Shown: in pieces, positions 15,971 through 24,829 of the stretch
Layout: each line of letters starts with the position of its first letter
How positions within the stretch are numbered: the first letter of the stretch is position 1
Assembly (NCBI GenBank): GCA_022824865.1
Contig: JAJDZD010000039.1
Location: forward strand, 1 to 55,105
Source of the DNA: Chloroflexota bacterium
GTDB taxonomy: Bacteria; Chloroflexota; UBA11872
DNA length: 55,105 nucleotides
Direction of reading: 5' to 3'
Notes under the pieces: model-generated
The model's input: only the letters and a program-made list of their open reading frames with translations
Told to the model about the DNA's origin: nothing
Database searches by the model: none
Translations under genes and position numbers: made by a program

Positions 15971-16930
15971 ATGCGTGCATTGATCACGGGCGCCGCGGGC
16001 ATGTATGGATTCAACCTGACCCGACGGCTGCTGCGCGACGATTCAGGGGCCTCGGTGGTGGCCGTGGACGACTTCTCGCGCCACTTCCCGGGCGGCGAAC
16101 CGCTGACGCCGGAGGCCAAAGCGGGCAAAGCAATCGAGATCGTGCGCCGTGACTACGCCGACCTGACAACGGAAGAATTGAATCACTGGGCGCCGGACGT
16201 GATCGTGCACTTTGCTGCCCGCATTTCGGTGCCCGAGTCCATGGAGCGGCCTCACGCCTATTTCGCCAACAACGAGGCGGGGACGTTTCGATTCGCCCAC
16301 GCCATCGCCGATATGACGCGGCCGCCGCTGTTGGTCTACGCCTCGTCGCCGGAGGTGTACGGTGCGCCGATCCGCGTGCCCATGGATGAGGACCACCCCT
16401 TGCGTCCCGTCACGGTCTACGCGGTCAGCAAAGCCGCATGCGAGATGCACTGCCTGGCCCTGAACCGCTGGTGGGGCCACCCGGTGGTGGTGATTCGGAA
16501 CTTCAACACGTTCGGCCCGCACCAGAACATCGTGGGCTATCCGGCGGTGACGGTGGCCTTTGCGCGCCGCGCGCTGCGGGGCGAGCCGCTGCCGCTCGAG
16601 AACGGCGGCCGGCAGACGCGGGATTTCATGTACATCGACGACGCCGTGGACGCCTACGCACGGGTCATTGACAAGGGCGCGGCGCTGGCCGGCTCCGTGT
16701 TCAACATCGGTACCGGACGTGAGACAGCGATCCGCGAGGTTGCCCAGACCGTGCTGGCAGTGTCCGGCTCCGACAGCGAGATCGTGGAAACGCCGGGCCG
16801 GCGCACCGATCTGCCGGCCTTGCGCGCCGACGCCTCGCGCATTCGGCAGGCGACCGGCTGGAACCCGGTGACGCCGTTCGAGGAGGGCATGCGGCGCACT
16901 GTGGACTGGCTGCGCGCCGTAGACGCATGA
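15971..16930 (+). CDS. NAD-dependent nucleotide-sugar epimerase/dehydratase (GalE/GMD-like)
   Basis: A 319-residue extended SDR: ITGAAGMYGFNLTRRL at the N-terminus, VIVHFAARISVPESMERPHA, YASSPEVYGAP, catalytic YAVSK, NTFGPHQNIVGYPAVTVAFA, and QTRDFMYIDDAVDAY followed by GSVFNIGTGRETAIREVAQ. The RDF-x-Y-x-D-D and N-IGTG motifs indicate an NDP-sugar substrate, probably UDP- or GDP-hexose; specificity cannot be read. ATG 16927 of the next epimerase overlaps its stop (ATGA), so the two are coupled and probably work in one sugar pathway. Confidence 0.85.
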   Translation: MRALITGAAGMYGFNLTRRLLRDDSGASVVAVDDFSRHFPGGEPLTPEAKAGKAIEIVRRDYADLTTEELNHWAPDVIVHFAARISVPESMERPHAYFANNEAGTFRFAHAIADMTRPPLLVYASSPEVYGAPIRVPMDEDHPLRPVTVYAVSKAACEMHCLALNRWWGHPVVVIRNFNTFGPHQNIVGYPAVTVAFARRALRGEPLPLENGGRQTRDFMYIDDAVDAYARVIDKGAALAGSVFNIGTGRETAIREVAQTVLAVSGSDSEIVETPGRRTDLPALRADASRIRQATGWNPVTPFEEGMRRTVDWLRAVDA

Positions 16931-17859
16931 GCGCACTGGTTACGGGCGGCGCGGGGTTTATTGGCCGGCACGTGGTGGGCGAACTGCTGCACCGCGGCGT
17001 GGCGGTCCGCGTGCTGGACGACCTTTCGCGCGCGCGGCCGGGATCGTTGGACGCGTTCAGCGGGCGACCCGGCTACCTGGGGCTGACGCAGGGGGACGTG
17101 GCCGATCCGGCGGCGCTGCGCGACGGACTCATGGGGGTGGATACCGTGTTCCACCTGGCGGCCGCGGTGGATGTGGGCGCCAGCGTGCACGGTCCCGCCC
17201 AGGTGATTCGCGCCAACGTGCTGGGCACGCTGAATGTGCTGGAAGCCGCGCGGACCATGGGTCTGCGCCTGGTGCTGGTGAGCACCTGTCACGTCTACGC
17301 TTCGGCCAGTCGGCCGCTGGACGAACAGGCGGCCACCGCACCGGCCTCGCCCTACGCGGCGTCCAAGCTGGCCGCCGACGACCTGGCCGCCGGTTACCGG
17401 CGGGCCTTCGGGCTGCGCCAGACCATCGTGCGGCCATTCAACGTCTACGGCCCCTGGCAGCGCGGCGATCTGGAAGGCGGCGTGGTGGCGCGTTTTCTTC
17501 AGTCGGCGCTGGCGGAGCGGACCCTGGAGGTGCACGGCGACGGCGCGCAGACGCGCGACTTCCTGTTCGTGGACGACGCCGCCCGCGGCGTTGTGGACGC
17601 AGCGGCGGAGACGGCCGTCGGGCGCACGCTCAACCTGGCGACCGGACGCGAAACCAGCATTCGCGAGCTGGCGGCGCTGATCAACGATGGCGCGGGGCGC
17701 GTTCGCCAGGTGCCACATCCGCACCCGCAGGCGGAAGTGGAGCGCTACTGTGGCAATGCGGCCCGTGTCGGCGAGTTGCTCGACTGGCGTCCACGCGTGG
17801 CTCTAGCCGAGGGCCTGGCGCGCACGCGCGCCTGGTTTGCTGAACTGGCCGAACGCTGA
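16927..17859 (+). CDS. NAD-dependent nucleotide-sugar epimerase
   Basis: A 310-residue extended SDR with VTGGAGFIGRHVVGEL, VLDDLSRARPGSLDAF, FHLAAAVDVGASVHGP, STCHVYASAS, catalytic YAASK, RPFNVYGPWQ, QTRDFLFVDDAARGV, NLATGRETSIRELA and RYCGNAARVGELLDWRPR. This matches UDP-glucose or UDP-GlcNAc 4-epimerase-like enzymes. Its start codon overlaps the previous epimerase by 4 bp. The consecutive paralogues share the T-RDF-VDDA segment but are clearly different in sequence, so this is an old pair rather than a recent duplication. Confidence 0.86.
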   Translation: MSALVTGGAGFIGRHVVGELLHRGVAVRVLDDLSRARPGSLDAFSGRPGYLGLTQGDVADPAALRDGLMGVDTVFHLAAAVDVGASVHGPAQVIRANVLGTLNVLEAARTMGLRLVLVSTCHVYASASRPLDEQAATAPASPYAASKLAADDLAAGYRRAFGLRQTIVRPFNVYGPWQRGDLEGGVVARFLQSALAERTLEVHGDGAQTRDFLFVDDAARGVVDAAAETAVGRTLNLATGRETSIRELAALINDGAGRVRQVPHPHPQAEVERYCGNAARVGELLDWRPRVALAEGLARTRAWFAELAER

Positions 17860-17940
17860 CTAGCAGCGGCCCGCCGCCGCGCCGCTCCGTAACAGACCTA
17901 CACCCACCGGCGTTCAGAGAGCGCCAGGACCACCGTTGCC

Positions 17941-18504
17941 GTGCTGTTGGACGCTGAACCAAGCGAAGAGCAACTGAATGACGTCATCCGACGCGCCGCC
18001 ACGCTGGACCGCGAGGCCTACGGGGAACTCTATCGACTGTATGTCGACCGGATTCACCGCTACATCGCGTACCAGGTGAGTGACCGTGTGTTGGCCGAAG
18101 ACCTGACCAACCAAGTCTTCCTGCGCGCCATGCAGGCGATCGGGCGCTACGAGCACCGCTCCATCCCTGAGTTCAACGGCTGGATTTACCGCATTGCCAA
18201 GAATGTGGTGGTGGACAACTGGCGAGCCACGCGCAGCACGGTTCCGCTGGATGAGGCGCTGGTTGCCGAGCGGGGCGAAACGCTGGACGCGCACTTCGAG
18301 TCGCTGGCACGCCGCGAGGAGCTGCGCGAGGCGATGCAGTCGCTGACCGAAGACCAGCGGCAGGTCCTGAGCTACCGGTTTGCCCTGGACATGAGCCACC
18401 GCGAGATCGCCCAGCTCATGAACCGTAACGAACCAGCCATCCGCGCGTTGCAATTCAGGGCGGTTGCCGCCCTTCGCAAGGTCATGGCCGAGGACGCCAG
18501 GTGA
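17941..18504 (+). CDS. ECF-type RNA polymerase sigma factor
   Basis: 187 residues. Region 2 runs from YGELYRLYVDRIHRYIAYQV through LAEDLTNQVFLRAMQAIGRY to FNGWIYRIAKNVVVDNWR. Region 4 is LTEDQRQVLSYRFALDMSHR then EIAQLMNRNEPAIRALQFRA. There are no regions 1 or 3, as in group 4 sigma factors. The start is GTG 17941 and the stop overlaps the start of the downstream membrane protein by 4 bp. Sigma factors of this kind are typically held by a membrane partner encoded next to them, and the coupled DUF5667-type protein is the obvious candidate regulator. Its regulon is unknown. Confidence 0.88.
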   Translation: MLLDAEPSEEQLNDVIRRAATLDREAYGELYRLYVDRIHRYIAYQVSDRVLAEDLTNQVFLRAMQAIGRYEHRSIPEFNGWIYRIAKNVVVDNWRATRSTVPLDEALVAERGETLDAHFESLARREELREAMQSLTEDQRQVLSYRFALDMSHREIAQLMNRNEPAIRALQFRAVAALRKVMAEDAR

Positions 18505-20867
18505 GCACTGACATCGAGACGGCATTCCATACGTCGCTCGACCGCCTGCTGCGCGGCGAGGCGACCCTGGATGCGTGCGTCGCGGCCTACCCCGAACACG
18601 AAGAGCGGCTGCGCGACATGTTGGTCGTCGCGCTCGATCTGCAGGCCCTTGCGCCGTTGCCGATGGACCGGCAGTCGGTGGACCGCGGGGCGCAACTGAT
18701 CGACGAGGAGCTGCAACGCCTGCGCGCACGGCAGGACCGGCAGCCTGAACCCGTCAGCGCCTGGGAGCTTTTCAGCTGGTGGTTCCCGCGCTTCATGCCG
18801 GTACGGATGGCGGGTCTGGCCGCGGCGTTCGCCATCGCGCTGATCGCCTACGGCGGTGTGACCCTGGCCGCCGTGAACAGCGGCCCCGATAGCGCCCTCT
18901 ACGGCTATCGGCTCACGCTGGAAGAACTGCGAATCGGGTTCGCTCCCAATGAGGAGAAGGCGTACCTCTACCTGGATACCGCCGAACAGCGCTTGCGCGA
19001 GATTGAATCGGCGGCAGGGACCGGGGACACCGTGGCCGTGGCCCGCGCCAGCACGGCCTACCAGGAAGTCGTGCGCAAGGGCGTGGACGTGTTGGGCGCC
19101 GTGGCCCGCGATGCCCAACCCGGCGCCGAGCGCACCGGGGACGTCGCCGAGGACTACCGCCGGCGCCTGGCCGAGCACGACACGAGGTTCAACTCGCTCA
19201 CGCACGCGGCCGCAGAGGCGCAGCGTGTCCCCATTACGCGGGCGCGTTCGCAGGCGAAGGCCGGTCTGCAGGATGTCCACAGCGGGCCGATTCTCCTGGC
19301 CGCGCCCACTGCGACGCCGGATCCTGGCCTCACGCCAACCGCGGTCGCGTCGGCGCCGGCGTCCAGTCCCAGCCCGACGCCGGCCGCCCTTACCGCGCCC
19401 ACCGCGTCGCCCACACCTGCCGCACCCACCGCCACACCGACCACGGTGCCAACGCCGCACGCCACGCCAGAACCAACCCCAACGGCTCCACCCGTCCCGG
19501 CAATTGATGTGACCGGCACTGCCGTGGTCGTTACCGGTGAACTGCTCGCCGTGACCGACGAAACACTCGTGGTGGCCGGTATCCCGATCGCCCGCGGTGA
19601 AGTGGCGGCAGTAGATGCCGTGCCCATCACGGCGCGCGTGCGGGCCGAGGCCATGGTCGACGCCGACGGCAGCCTGAAGCTGGTTGGACTGTCGGTGATC
19701 GAGCCGGCCGCCGTTGTCTCCGAGCCCTCAGCGGACGGCCAGCCCACCGTGGCGCCCGAGCCATCGCCCAGCCCGGAACCGACGCCAGCGGGCGGCACAC
19801 CGCCGCCCACCGAGGAGCCGACGCCGGAGGCCACGGCGACCGCAACTCCGGCCGAGGGCGAGGCGACCGCAACCCCCGAGGCATCGCCCACACCCGAGCC
19901 CACGGCGAGCGAAAGCACGCCGGCCCCGGACATCTCGCCGACGCCGACGGCGGCCGAGAGCGAACCCACGGCCACGCCCGAGGCGGCCTCCACCCAGGCA
20001 ACGACGCCTGGGGAAGGCGAGCCGACGCCAACCGCCGCGGAAGGCGAGCCGACCGCAACCCCGGAGGCCACACCTCCCGCGGAGCCCTCGCCGACCGAAG
20101 CGCCGGAGGCTCAATCCGATGTCTCACCGACGCCAACCGTCGCGGACGGCACGCCGAGTCCGACCCCCGAGGCGACGCCCAGCCCCGAGACGACCCCGGT
20201 GGACGCCACGCCCACTCCAACGCCGGCCGAGAGCGCGCCAACCGCGACGCCTGAAGCGACGCCCAGCCCTGAGCCAACCCCCGCGGAGACCGCACCGCCA
20301 GCAGAGGCCACGCCGCCGGCGGATGTCTCACCGACCCCAACCCCGGAAACCACCGAGACACCAACGCCCACGGCGGAAACCGAGCCGCCGGGCGTTCCGG
20401 AGCCTCCCACCCTGCAAGGAATACTGGTGTCCATCGATTCCTTCAGCGTGCGCGCCGGCGGCATCGTCTTCAGCCGGCCGTTGGACACCCCGCTCGTGCT
20501 GCACGGGCCGATGGCGCCCGGCGAGGTCGTGCTGGTGACCTTCGAGGCGCTACGCGCAGCCTCGTCCTACGTGCTGGTGGCGCGCGAGGTCGCGCCCGTC
20601 GACCCGCCCGACGGCCCGGTCGTGACGCGCTGGCAGGGTTTCGTGGACGAACGGGCGGAGGACGCGCTTACGCTCAACGGCGTTCGCGTACAGATCCCGC
20701 CGGAGGCCCGCGAGGACGACGTGTGGACCAGTCTGGAGGCAGGCGCCCTGGTTGAAGTCGAACTCAGGGATGGCGCGGCCGCCGAGCCCGTAGCGGCCGT
20801 TCTGCGCGTGCTGGGGTCGAGCGCCGCGCAGTCGTTCAGCAACCTGGCGGGACCGCCACAGGGCTAG
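18501..20867 (+). CDS. DUF5667-type membrane protein with very long Pro/Thr-rich extracellular region
   Basis: 788 residues. 1-100 are cytoplasmic (an anti-sigma-like acidic helix region, with YPEHEERLRDMLVVALDL), a single transmembrane helix lies at 103-125, and then comes SGPDSALYGYRLTLEELRIG, the DUF5667 hallmark, followed by helices. Residues about 268-334 and 406-636 are a low-complexity tract of P-T-A-E repeats (TPEATPSPEPTPAE types). Two beta-rich, DUF5666-like domains lie at 335-405 and 638-788. The tract is likely an extended cell-wall-spanning linker. Coupling to the sigma gene by GTGA suggests signal transmission from outside to the sigma factor. That role is inferred. Confidence 0.78.
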   Translation: MSTDIETAFHTSLDRLLRGEATLDACVAAYPEHEERLRDMLVVALDLQALAPLPMDRQSVDRGAQLIDEELQRLRARQDRQPEPVSAWELFSWWFPRFMPVRMAGLAAAFAIALIAYGGVTLAAVNSGPDSALYGYRLTLEELRIGFAPNEEKAYLYLDTAEQRLREIESAAGTGDTVAVARASTAYQEVVRKGVDVLGAVARDAQPGAERTGDVAEDYRRRLAEHDTRFNSLTHAAAEAQRVPITRARSQAKAGLQDVHSGPILLAAPTATPDPGLTPTAVASAPASSPSPTPAALTAPTASPTPAAPTATPTTVPTPHATPEPTPTAPPVPAIDVTGTAVVVTGELLAVTDETLVVAGIPIARGEVAAVDAVPITARVRAEAMVDADGSLKLVGLSVIEPAAVVSEPSADGQPTVAPEPSPSPEPTPAGGTPPPTEEPTPEATATATPAEGEATATPEASPTPEPTASESTPAPDISPTPTAAESEPTATPEAASTQATTPGEGEPTPTAAEGEPTATPEATPPAEPSPTEAPEAQSDVSPTPTVADGTPSPTPEATPSPETTPVDATPTPTPAESAPTATPEATPSPEPTPAETAPPAEATPPADVSPTPTPETTETPTPTAETEPPGVPEPPTLQGILVSIDSFSVRAGGIVFSRPLDTPLVLHGPMAPGEVVLVTFEALRAASSYVLVAREVAPVDPPDGPVVTRWQGFVDERAEDALTLNGVRVQIPPEAREDDVWTSLEAGALVEVELRDGAAAEPVAAVLRVLGSSAAQSFSNLAGPPQG
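19302..20410 (+). repeat. Low-complexity coding repeat (Pro/Thr/Ala/Glu)
   Basis: Within the DUF5667-type gene, short GC-rich motifs such as CCGACGCCAACC and GAGGCGACGCCCAGCCC recur irregularly. They encode TPT, TPEATP and SPEPTPAE units, interrupted at 19503-19715 by a folded domain. The repeats have no fixed period and stay in frame. Length variation between strains is likely here, and sequence assembly may be unreliable. Confidence 0.7.
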
Positions 20868-20882
20868 CGGCGTCGAGGACGG

Positions 20883-21998
20883 TCAGGCCAGAACGATCAG
20901 GTGCGGCGGCGCCCACATGCGCCAGCCGGCCCGTGTGGAGTCAAGCCCAAACAGCTGACGCGGGGTCAGCACCGGCGAGTCCGAGAAGCGCGGCGCGTAC
21001 TTGTTGTGCTGGAAGATCTTGATGCCCCGCCACTGCAGGTGCGGATAGGCCTCGGGATTGGTGATGGCGTTGTACTTGAGAATCTTGGCGTCGGGACTGC
21101 CGAAGCCGTCGGCATCCAGCACCAGGTCGACTTCCGGGAAGACTTCCAGGTTCCGCTTGCCATAGACCATTGACCACGAGTCCGACACCTCGTCCACGAA
21201 CTGGTGGATGATCATGATCTTCTTGTGCGACAGGTTCTCGCTGCGCACGTAATCGGCCAGGATGCGCTGCGCCTCGTTGATGGCATTGGCCGACAGCCAT
21301 CCAATGGGATGCCCGGGCATGTTCTGCCCCGGCTTCGTGGCGAACTCCGGATCGAGCGCGATGTGCACGTTGGGGTAGGCCATGTACCCCATGTCGATCA
21401 TGCGGCGCACGAAGAATGACGGCGAGAGACGCCCCATCTGGGCGTCCAGCACGACCCCCATGCCGCGCTCCTGGGCCGGCAAGATGTAGTCGTTGACCAA
21501 GTCAACCCCCGAGCCGTCCAGGAAGATCAGGCACGAGTCGTCCGCGCCCTGACAGGGACGCGCCAGCGCATAGATCAGGTGCGGCGCGACGGTTACCGGG
21601 GCCTGGGCCAACTCCTCGGTGGCCTGGACCCAGGGCGCGATGCTGCGTTCGAGTTCGTCAAACGAATTGAGGTCGCCCAGCAGCCCCAGGATCGGGGCCA
21701 CGCCGAAGCTGCGGCCATAGACCGTGATGACCGGGGACGACTTGACGATCGATTGGGGCGGGCCCTCGCCCGTGTACGGCGTGACGGGAAGGTCCAGCTC
21801 GTCCAGGGTCGGTGCGGTTGGGACCGGGAAGGGCGGCTGCGCGTCGGCGATATCCGGTTGACCGGTGGGGAATTCAGTCGGCTTCGGAGCCGACTCGGCG
21901 GCGTGCACAGCGGTGGCCAGCCCCCCTAGTGCTGTGCCTGCCGTGCCTCCCGCCAGCAGCCTCAGGCTGTGCCTGAGGAAACTTCGACGCCCACGCAT
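20883..21998 (-). CDS. Conserved exported protein of unknown function
   Basis: 371 residues. The N-terminus MRGRRSFLRHSLRLLAGGTA with a hydrophobic stretch ending VHAAES looks like an export signal, with GRRSFLRH close to a twin-arginine motif. A proline-rich spacer (about 40-85) leads to a globular domain with VITVYGRSFGVAPILGLLGD, GVVLDAQMGRLSPSFFVRRM, VHIALDPEFATKPGQNMPGH, KKIMIIHQFVDEV and LVLDADGFGS. The buried acidic residues (LDAQ, LDPEF, HQF) suggest a TIM-barrel hydrolase-like fold. I recognise a conserved actinobacterial/chloroflexal pattern but no named family. Transcription probably starts just before the ATG (see the promoter at 22013-22040). Confidence 0.65.
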   Translation of the reverse strand: MRGRRSFLRHSLRLLAGGTAGTALGGLATAVHAAESAPKPTEFPTGQPDIADAQPPFPVPTAPTLDELDLPVTPYTGEGPPQSIVKSSPVITVYGRSFGVAPILGLLGDLNSFDELERSIAPWVQATEELAQAPVTVAPHLIYALARPCQGADDSCLIFLDGSGVDLVNDYILPAQERGMGVVLDAQMGRLSPSFFVRRMIDMGYMAYPNVHIALDPEFATKPGQNMPGHPIGWLSANAINEAQRILADYVRSENLSHKKIMIIHQFVDEVSDSWSMVYGKRNLEVFPEVDLVLDADGFGSPDAKILKYNAITNPEAYPHLQWRGIKIFQHNKYAPRFSDSPVLTPRQLFGLDSTRAGWRMWAPPHLIVLA

Positions 21999-22012
21999 GG
22001 CTCAGGGCAGTC

Positions 22013-22040
22013 ATAGTACCCCATGCTTTACACAAGTCAA
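22013..22040 (-). promoter_or_regulatory. Sigma-70-type promoter for the exported protein, nearly leaderless
   Basis: On the minus strand, TTGACT (22040-22035) and TACTAT (22018-22013) are separated by 16 bp, with an A-tract upstream (AAAAAAAC, UP-element-like). Only 14 bp lie between the -10 box and ATG 21998, so the transcript would have a leader of about 7 nt and no ribosome site. None is visible. Confidence 0.5.
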
Positions 22041-22118
22041 CTGAAAGTTTTTTTGTAACGGCGCCGCGGCGCGAAACTCGGATCCTGCCTCAGTGACGAG
22101 CGCCCCGGCTTGCCGCCG

Positions 22119-23213
22119 TCAGTCGTAGCTGGTGCTGGTTTCGCGCCGGTCGGCGTGGCGTTCCAGGGCCAACGCGATCAGCCGGTCCAGCAACTCGCCT
22201 GAATCGACACCGCTGGCCCTCCAGAGCTTTGGGAACTGGCTGATCTCGGTGAATCCCGGGATCGTGTTGATCTCAAGGAGCACGACGTCGAAAGTCTCGC
22301 CATTGACGAGGAAGTCCACGCGGGCGAAGCCGGCACAGTCGATGGCGCGGTACGCCTCCACGGCCATGCGCCGGATGCGCGCGGCCAACTCGTCCGGAAT
22401 GTCAGCCGGAATGCACTCCTGTGACGTGTCGTCCAGGTACTTGGCGTCGTAGTCGTAGAACTCGTTGCCGGGGATGATCTCGCCGCAGACGGAAGCCTCA
22501 GGCTCGTCGTTGCCGAGCACGCTGACCTCGATTTCGCGGGCGTTGGGAATGCCGGCCTCCACGATCAGCCGACGGTCGTATTTGGCCGCGAAGTCCATTG
22601 CCGGGCCCAGCTCGTCCGCGCTATGCGCCTTGCTGATGCCGACGCTGCTGCCCAGGTTGCAGGGCTTGGTGAAGACCGGATAGCCCAGCTCGGACTCGAT
22701 CTCTGTCCGGATCGAGTCCGGGTCGGCGCGCCACGCACGCCGGGTATAGACGCGCGACGGCGCCACTGGAATCCCGTGGGCGTGGAGCACGCGTTTTTGG
22801 ATGGCCTTGTCCATGCCGACGGCGGAGCCGGTCACGCCGGCGCCTACGTAGGCCACGTCGGCGAGATCCAGCAGCCCCTGGATTGTCCCGTCCTCACCGT
22901 AGGTGCCGTGCAGCACCGGGAACACCACGTCCAGCGGTGCGTCCAGGGTTCCGGCGGGGCGTTCCGGCATGCGCGTAGGCAGGCTGACGGGCGCCTGGGC
23001 GGGCTGCGTGTCGGGTTTGACCGCTCCTTCCAGCAGCGGCATTGGATCGTCGTCCAGCAGCCACTCGCCGGTCTTGGTGATGCCGATCGGCCGGACGTCG
23101 TACTTCTCGGGGTCCAGCGAGTCCAGCACGAACCGCGCCGAACGCAGGGAAACTTCGTGCTCGCCGGAGCGGCCGCCAAAGAGCACGCCGACCCGCAGTT
23201 TTCGCCTTGCCAT
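22119..23213 (-). CDS. ddl: D-alanine--D-alanine ligase
   Basis: A 364-residue ATP-grasp enzyme that joins two D-alanines for peptidoglycan precursor synthesis. GVLFGGRSGEHEVSLRSAR is the N-terminal signature. HGTYGEDGTIQGLLDLADV, KPCNLGSSVGISKAHSADEL, NAREIEVSVLGNDE, ARVDFLVNGETFDVVLLEIN and TIPGFTEISQFPKLW carry the ATP and D-Ala sites. ATG 23213 overlaps the pyrE stop (TGATG), with GTG 23216 as an alternative. Its presence implies a peptidoglycan wall in this organism, consistent with the LysM and SH3b proteins in the window. Confidence 0.95.
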   Translation of the reverse strand: MARRKLRVGVLFGGRSGEHEVSLRSARFVLDSLDPEKYDVRPIGITKTGEWLLDDDPMPLLEGAVKPDTQPAQAPVSLPTRMPERPAGTLDAPLDVVFPVLHGTYGEDGTIQGLLDLADVAYVGAGVTGSAVGMDKAIQKRVLHAHGIPVAPSRVYTRRAWRADPDSIRTEIESELGYPVFTKPCNLGSSVGISKAHSADELGPAMDFAAKYDRRLIVEAGIPNAREIEVSVLGNDEPEASVCGEIIPGNEFYDYDAKYLDDTSQECIPADIPDELAARIRRMAVEAYRAIDCAGFARVDFLVNGETFDVVLLEINTIPGFTEISQFPKLWRASGVDSGELLDRLIALALERHADRRETSTSYD

Positions 23214-23761
23214 CACGTCTTAAGTCCCAGGCTAGTGCTGGTAAACAGCGCCTCGAAGCGGAAGCCGGCCTCGGCCATGGCCTCAGCGGCGCCTTCCTCG
23301 CGGTCCACCACCACCAGCACCAGCGGCACGTTCGCGCCGCTGTCACGCAGGGCGATCGCCGACTCGATGGCCTGGCCGCCGGTGGTAACCACGTCCTCGA
23401 TCAAGACCACGTTATCGCCGGGGTGCAGGATGCCCTCGAACCGGCGCTCGGTTCCATAGGACTTCGATTCGCCCCGTACCAGCACGCTGGGGAGCCCTGT
23501 CTCAAGCGAGACCGCCGTGGCGAGCGGCACCGCGCCGAGTTCAGGTCCGGCCACGCGCTGGGTGTCGGCCGGCAACCGCGCGGCCAGGGCCTGACCGATG
23601 TCGCGCAAAAGGGAGGGCTCGGTCGTGAAGCGGTACTTGTCCAGGTAGTAGCGGCTGCGCCGGCCGGAACGAAGGACGAAATCGCCTTCCAGGTACGCCG
23701 CGTCAACGATGCGTGAAGCCAGCGAGGCCCTGTCAATGCTGGCTAGAGTTTCGGCGCCCAC
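23213..23761 (-). CDS. pyrE: Orotate phosphoribosyltransferase
   Basis: 182 residues. The enzyme converts orotate and PRPP to orotidine monophosphate in pyrimidine synthesis. FVLRSGRRSRYYLDKYRFTT at the substrate side, VAGPELGAVPLATAVSLETG, VRGESKSYGTERRFEG and the PRPP-binding loop VVLIEDVVTTGGQAIESAIA are all present, which separates OPRTases from other phosphoribosyltransferases. The length is normal for a single-domain PyrE. It is coupled to ddl by a 1-bp overlap. No other pyr genes are adjacent. Confidence 0.92.
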   Translation of the reverse strand: MGAETLASIDRASLASRIVDAAYLEGDFVLRSGRRSRYYLDKYRFTTEPSLLRDIGQALAARLPADTQRVAGPELGAVPLATAVSLETGLPSVLVRGESKSYGTERRFEGILHPGDNVVLIEDVVTTGGQAIESAIALRDSGANVPLVLVVVDREEGAAEAMAEAGFRFEALFTSTSLGLKT

Positions 23762-23854
23762 GTATTCAGCCTAGCAGTCCGCGCAGTCTCGGCTTGCGGC
23801 GGCTGCCCGAACCCGTTCACCATGGCGCGGCAACGGCCGGTGGGTTGGCGGCGA

Positions 23855-24808
23855 ATGCCACAGGCATTGATATTTGGAATCACGGGCTACGCCGGCAGCG
23901 CGCTGGCCCGGCATCTCGTCAATCATGGCTGGTCAGTGCGCGGGATCGGGCGCAGCGAGTCGGCGGCTGACGACCTGGAATCGCTCGGCGTCGAGGTCGA
24001 AATCGCCGATGTCGGCGAGCCCGAGGAGCTCGAGGGCCTGGGACGGCCCGACGACCACGTCTTCTACCTGGTGGGGAGCATCAGCGGCCACCCGGACTGG
24101 ACGGAACGGGTTGGGCTGGACGGCGTCGTGAACGCCGAGGCCGCGCTGGCCGACGTTGGCATTGCCTCGTTCGTGCTGGTGCAGACGCTGGCCGCCTACG
24201 GTAGGGGCTCGGACGAGGCAATCACGGAAGACACGCCCACGCAGCCGAACTCCCAGCTTGGTCGGATCAGCCTGCTGGCCGAGCAACATCTGCGCGACGC
24301 CCTGCGCAAGCGAGGGTTTCCGGCCCGCTTTGTGCGCGCCGGAACGATTTACGGTCCGGGCCGGCGAACGGTCGACGCCCTGCGCAACAAGCGTCTGCGC
24401 ATGCTGGGTGGAGGGGAGAACCAGTCCAGCCGCATCCACGTGGACGACCTGGCGACGGTCCTGGCGGCAGTGGCCGAGCGCGGCCGCTCGGGCGAGGTTT
24501 ACCTGGCGGTGGACAACCATCCGATCAGCATGGCGGAGTACTTCGACCACCTGGCCGACCGGGCCCACGTGCCGGCGCCGGGATCGACGCCGAAGTGGCT
24601 GGCGCGGGCCATGATTAGCGGGTTCGGGCTGACGTCAAAGCTAACCAAGGGCCACGCCCCCCTGGGCCACAACCTCTACGCGCTGGTGACCGGCAACTAC
24701 GCCTGCTCCAACCACAAGATTCGCAACGAGCTTGGGGTCGAGCTGGCCTACCCGACCTTTGTGGAAGGCGTGGAGAGTCTCCTCGCCGACGAGGACGAGG
24801 ATGCGTAG
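23855..24808 (+). CDS. Atypical NAD(P)-binding SDR lacking the usual catalytic Tyr-Lys
   Basis: A 317-residue Rossmann protein. It has ALIFGITGYAGSALARHLVN at the N-terminus, VFYLVGSISGHPDW, VLVQTLAAYGRG, RAGTIYGPGRRTVDALR, SSRIHVDDLATVLAAV and GEVYLAVDNHPISMAEYF. Where relatives have YxxxK-x-x-AE, this sequence has LGRISLLAEQHL, so tyrosine and lysine are leucine and serine. I infer loss of classical SDR catalysis, with a possible role in binding, sensing or scaffolding, or an altered chemistry. ATG 23855 starts 10 residues before the glycine motif. It is divergent from pyrE. Confidence 0.78.
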   Translation: MPQALIFGITGYAGSALARHLVNHGWSVRGIGRSESAADDLESLGVEVEIADVGEPEELEGLGRPDDHVFYLVGSISGHPDWTERVGLDGVVNAEAALADVGIASFVLVQTLAAYGRGSDEAITEDTPTQPNSQLGRISLLAEQHLRDALRKRGFPARFVRAGTIYGPGRRTVDALRNKRLRMLGGGENQSSRIHVDDLATVLAAVAERGRSGEVYLAVDNHPISMAEYFDHLADRAHVPAPGSTPKWLARAMISGFGLTSKLTKGHAPLGHNLYALVTGNYACSNHKIRNELGVELAYPTFVEGVESLLADEDEDA

Positions 24809-24829
24809 CTCCCGCCGACGGAGCCGCCC

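Noticed and set aside
19302-20410. Non-coding tandem repeat or CRISPR
   Set aside because: The repeats stay in one frame as PTE-rich protein within a gene with folded domains on both sides.
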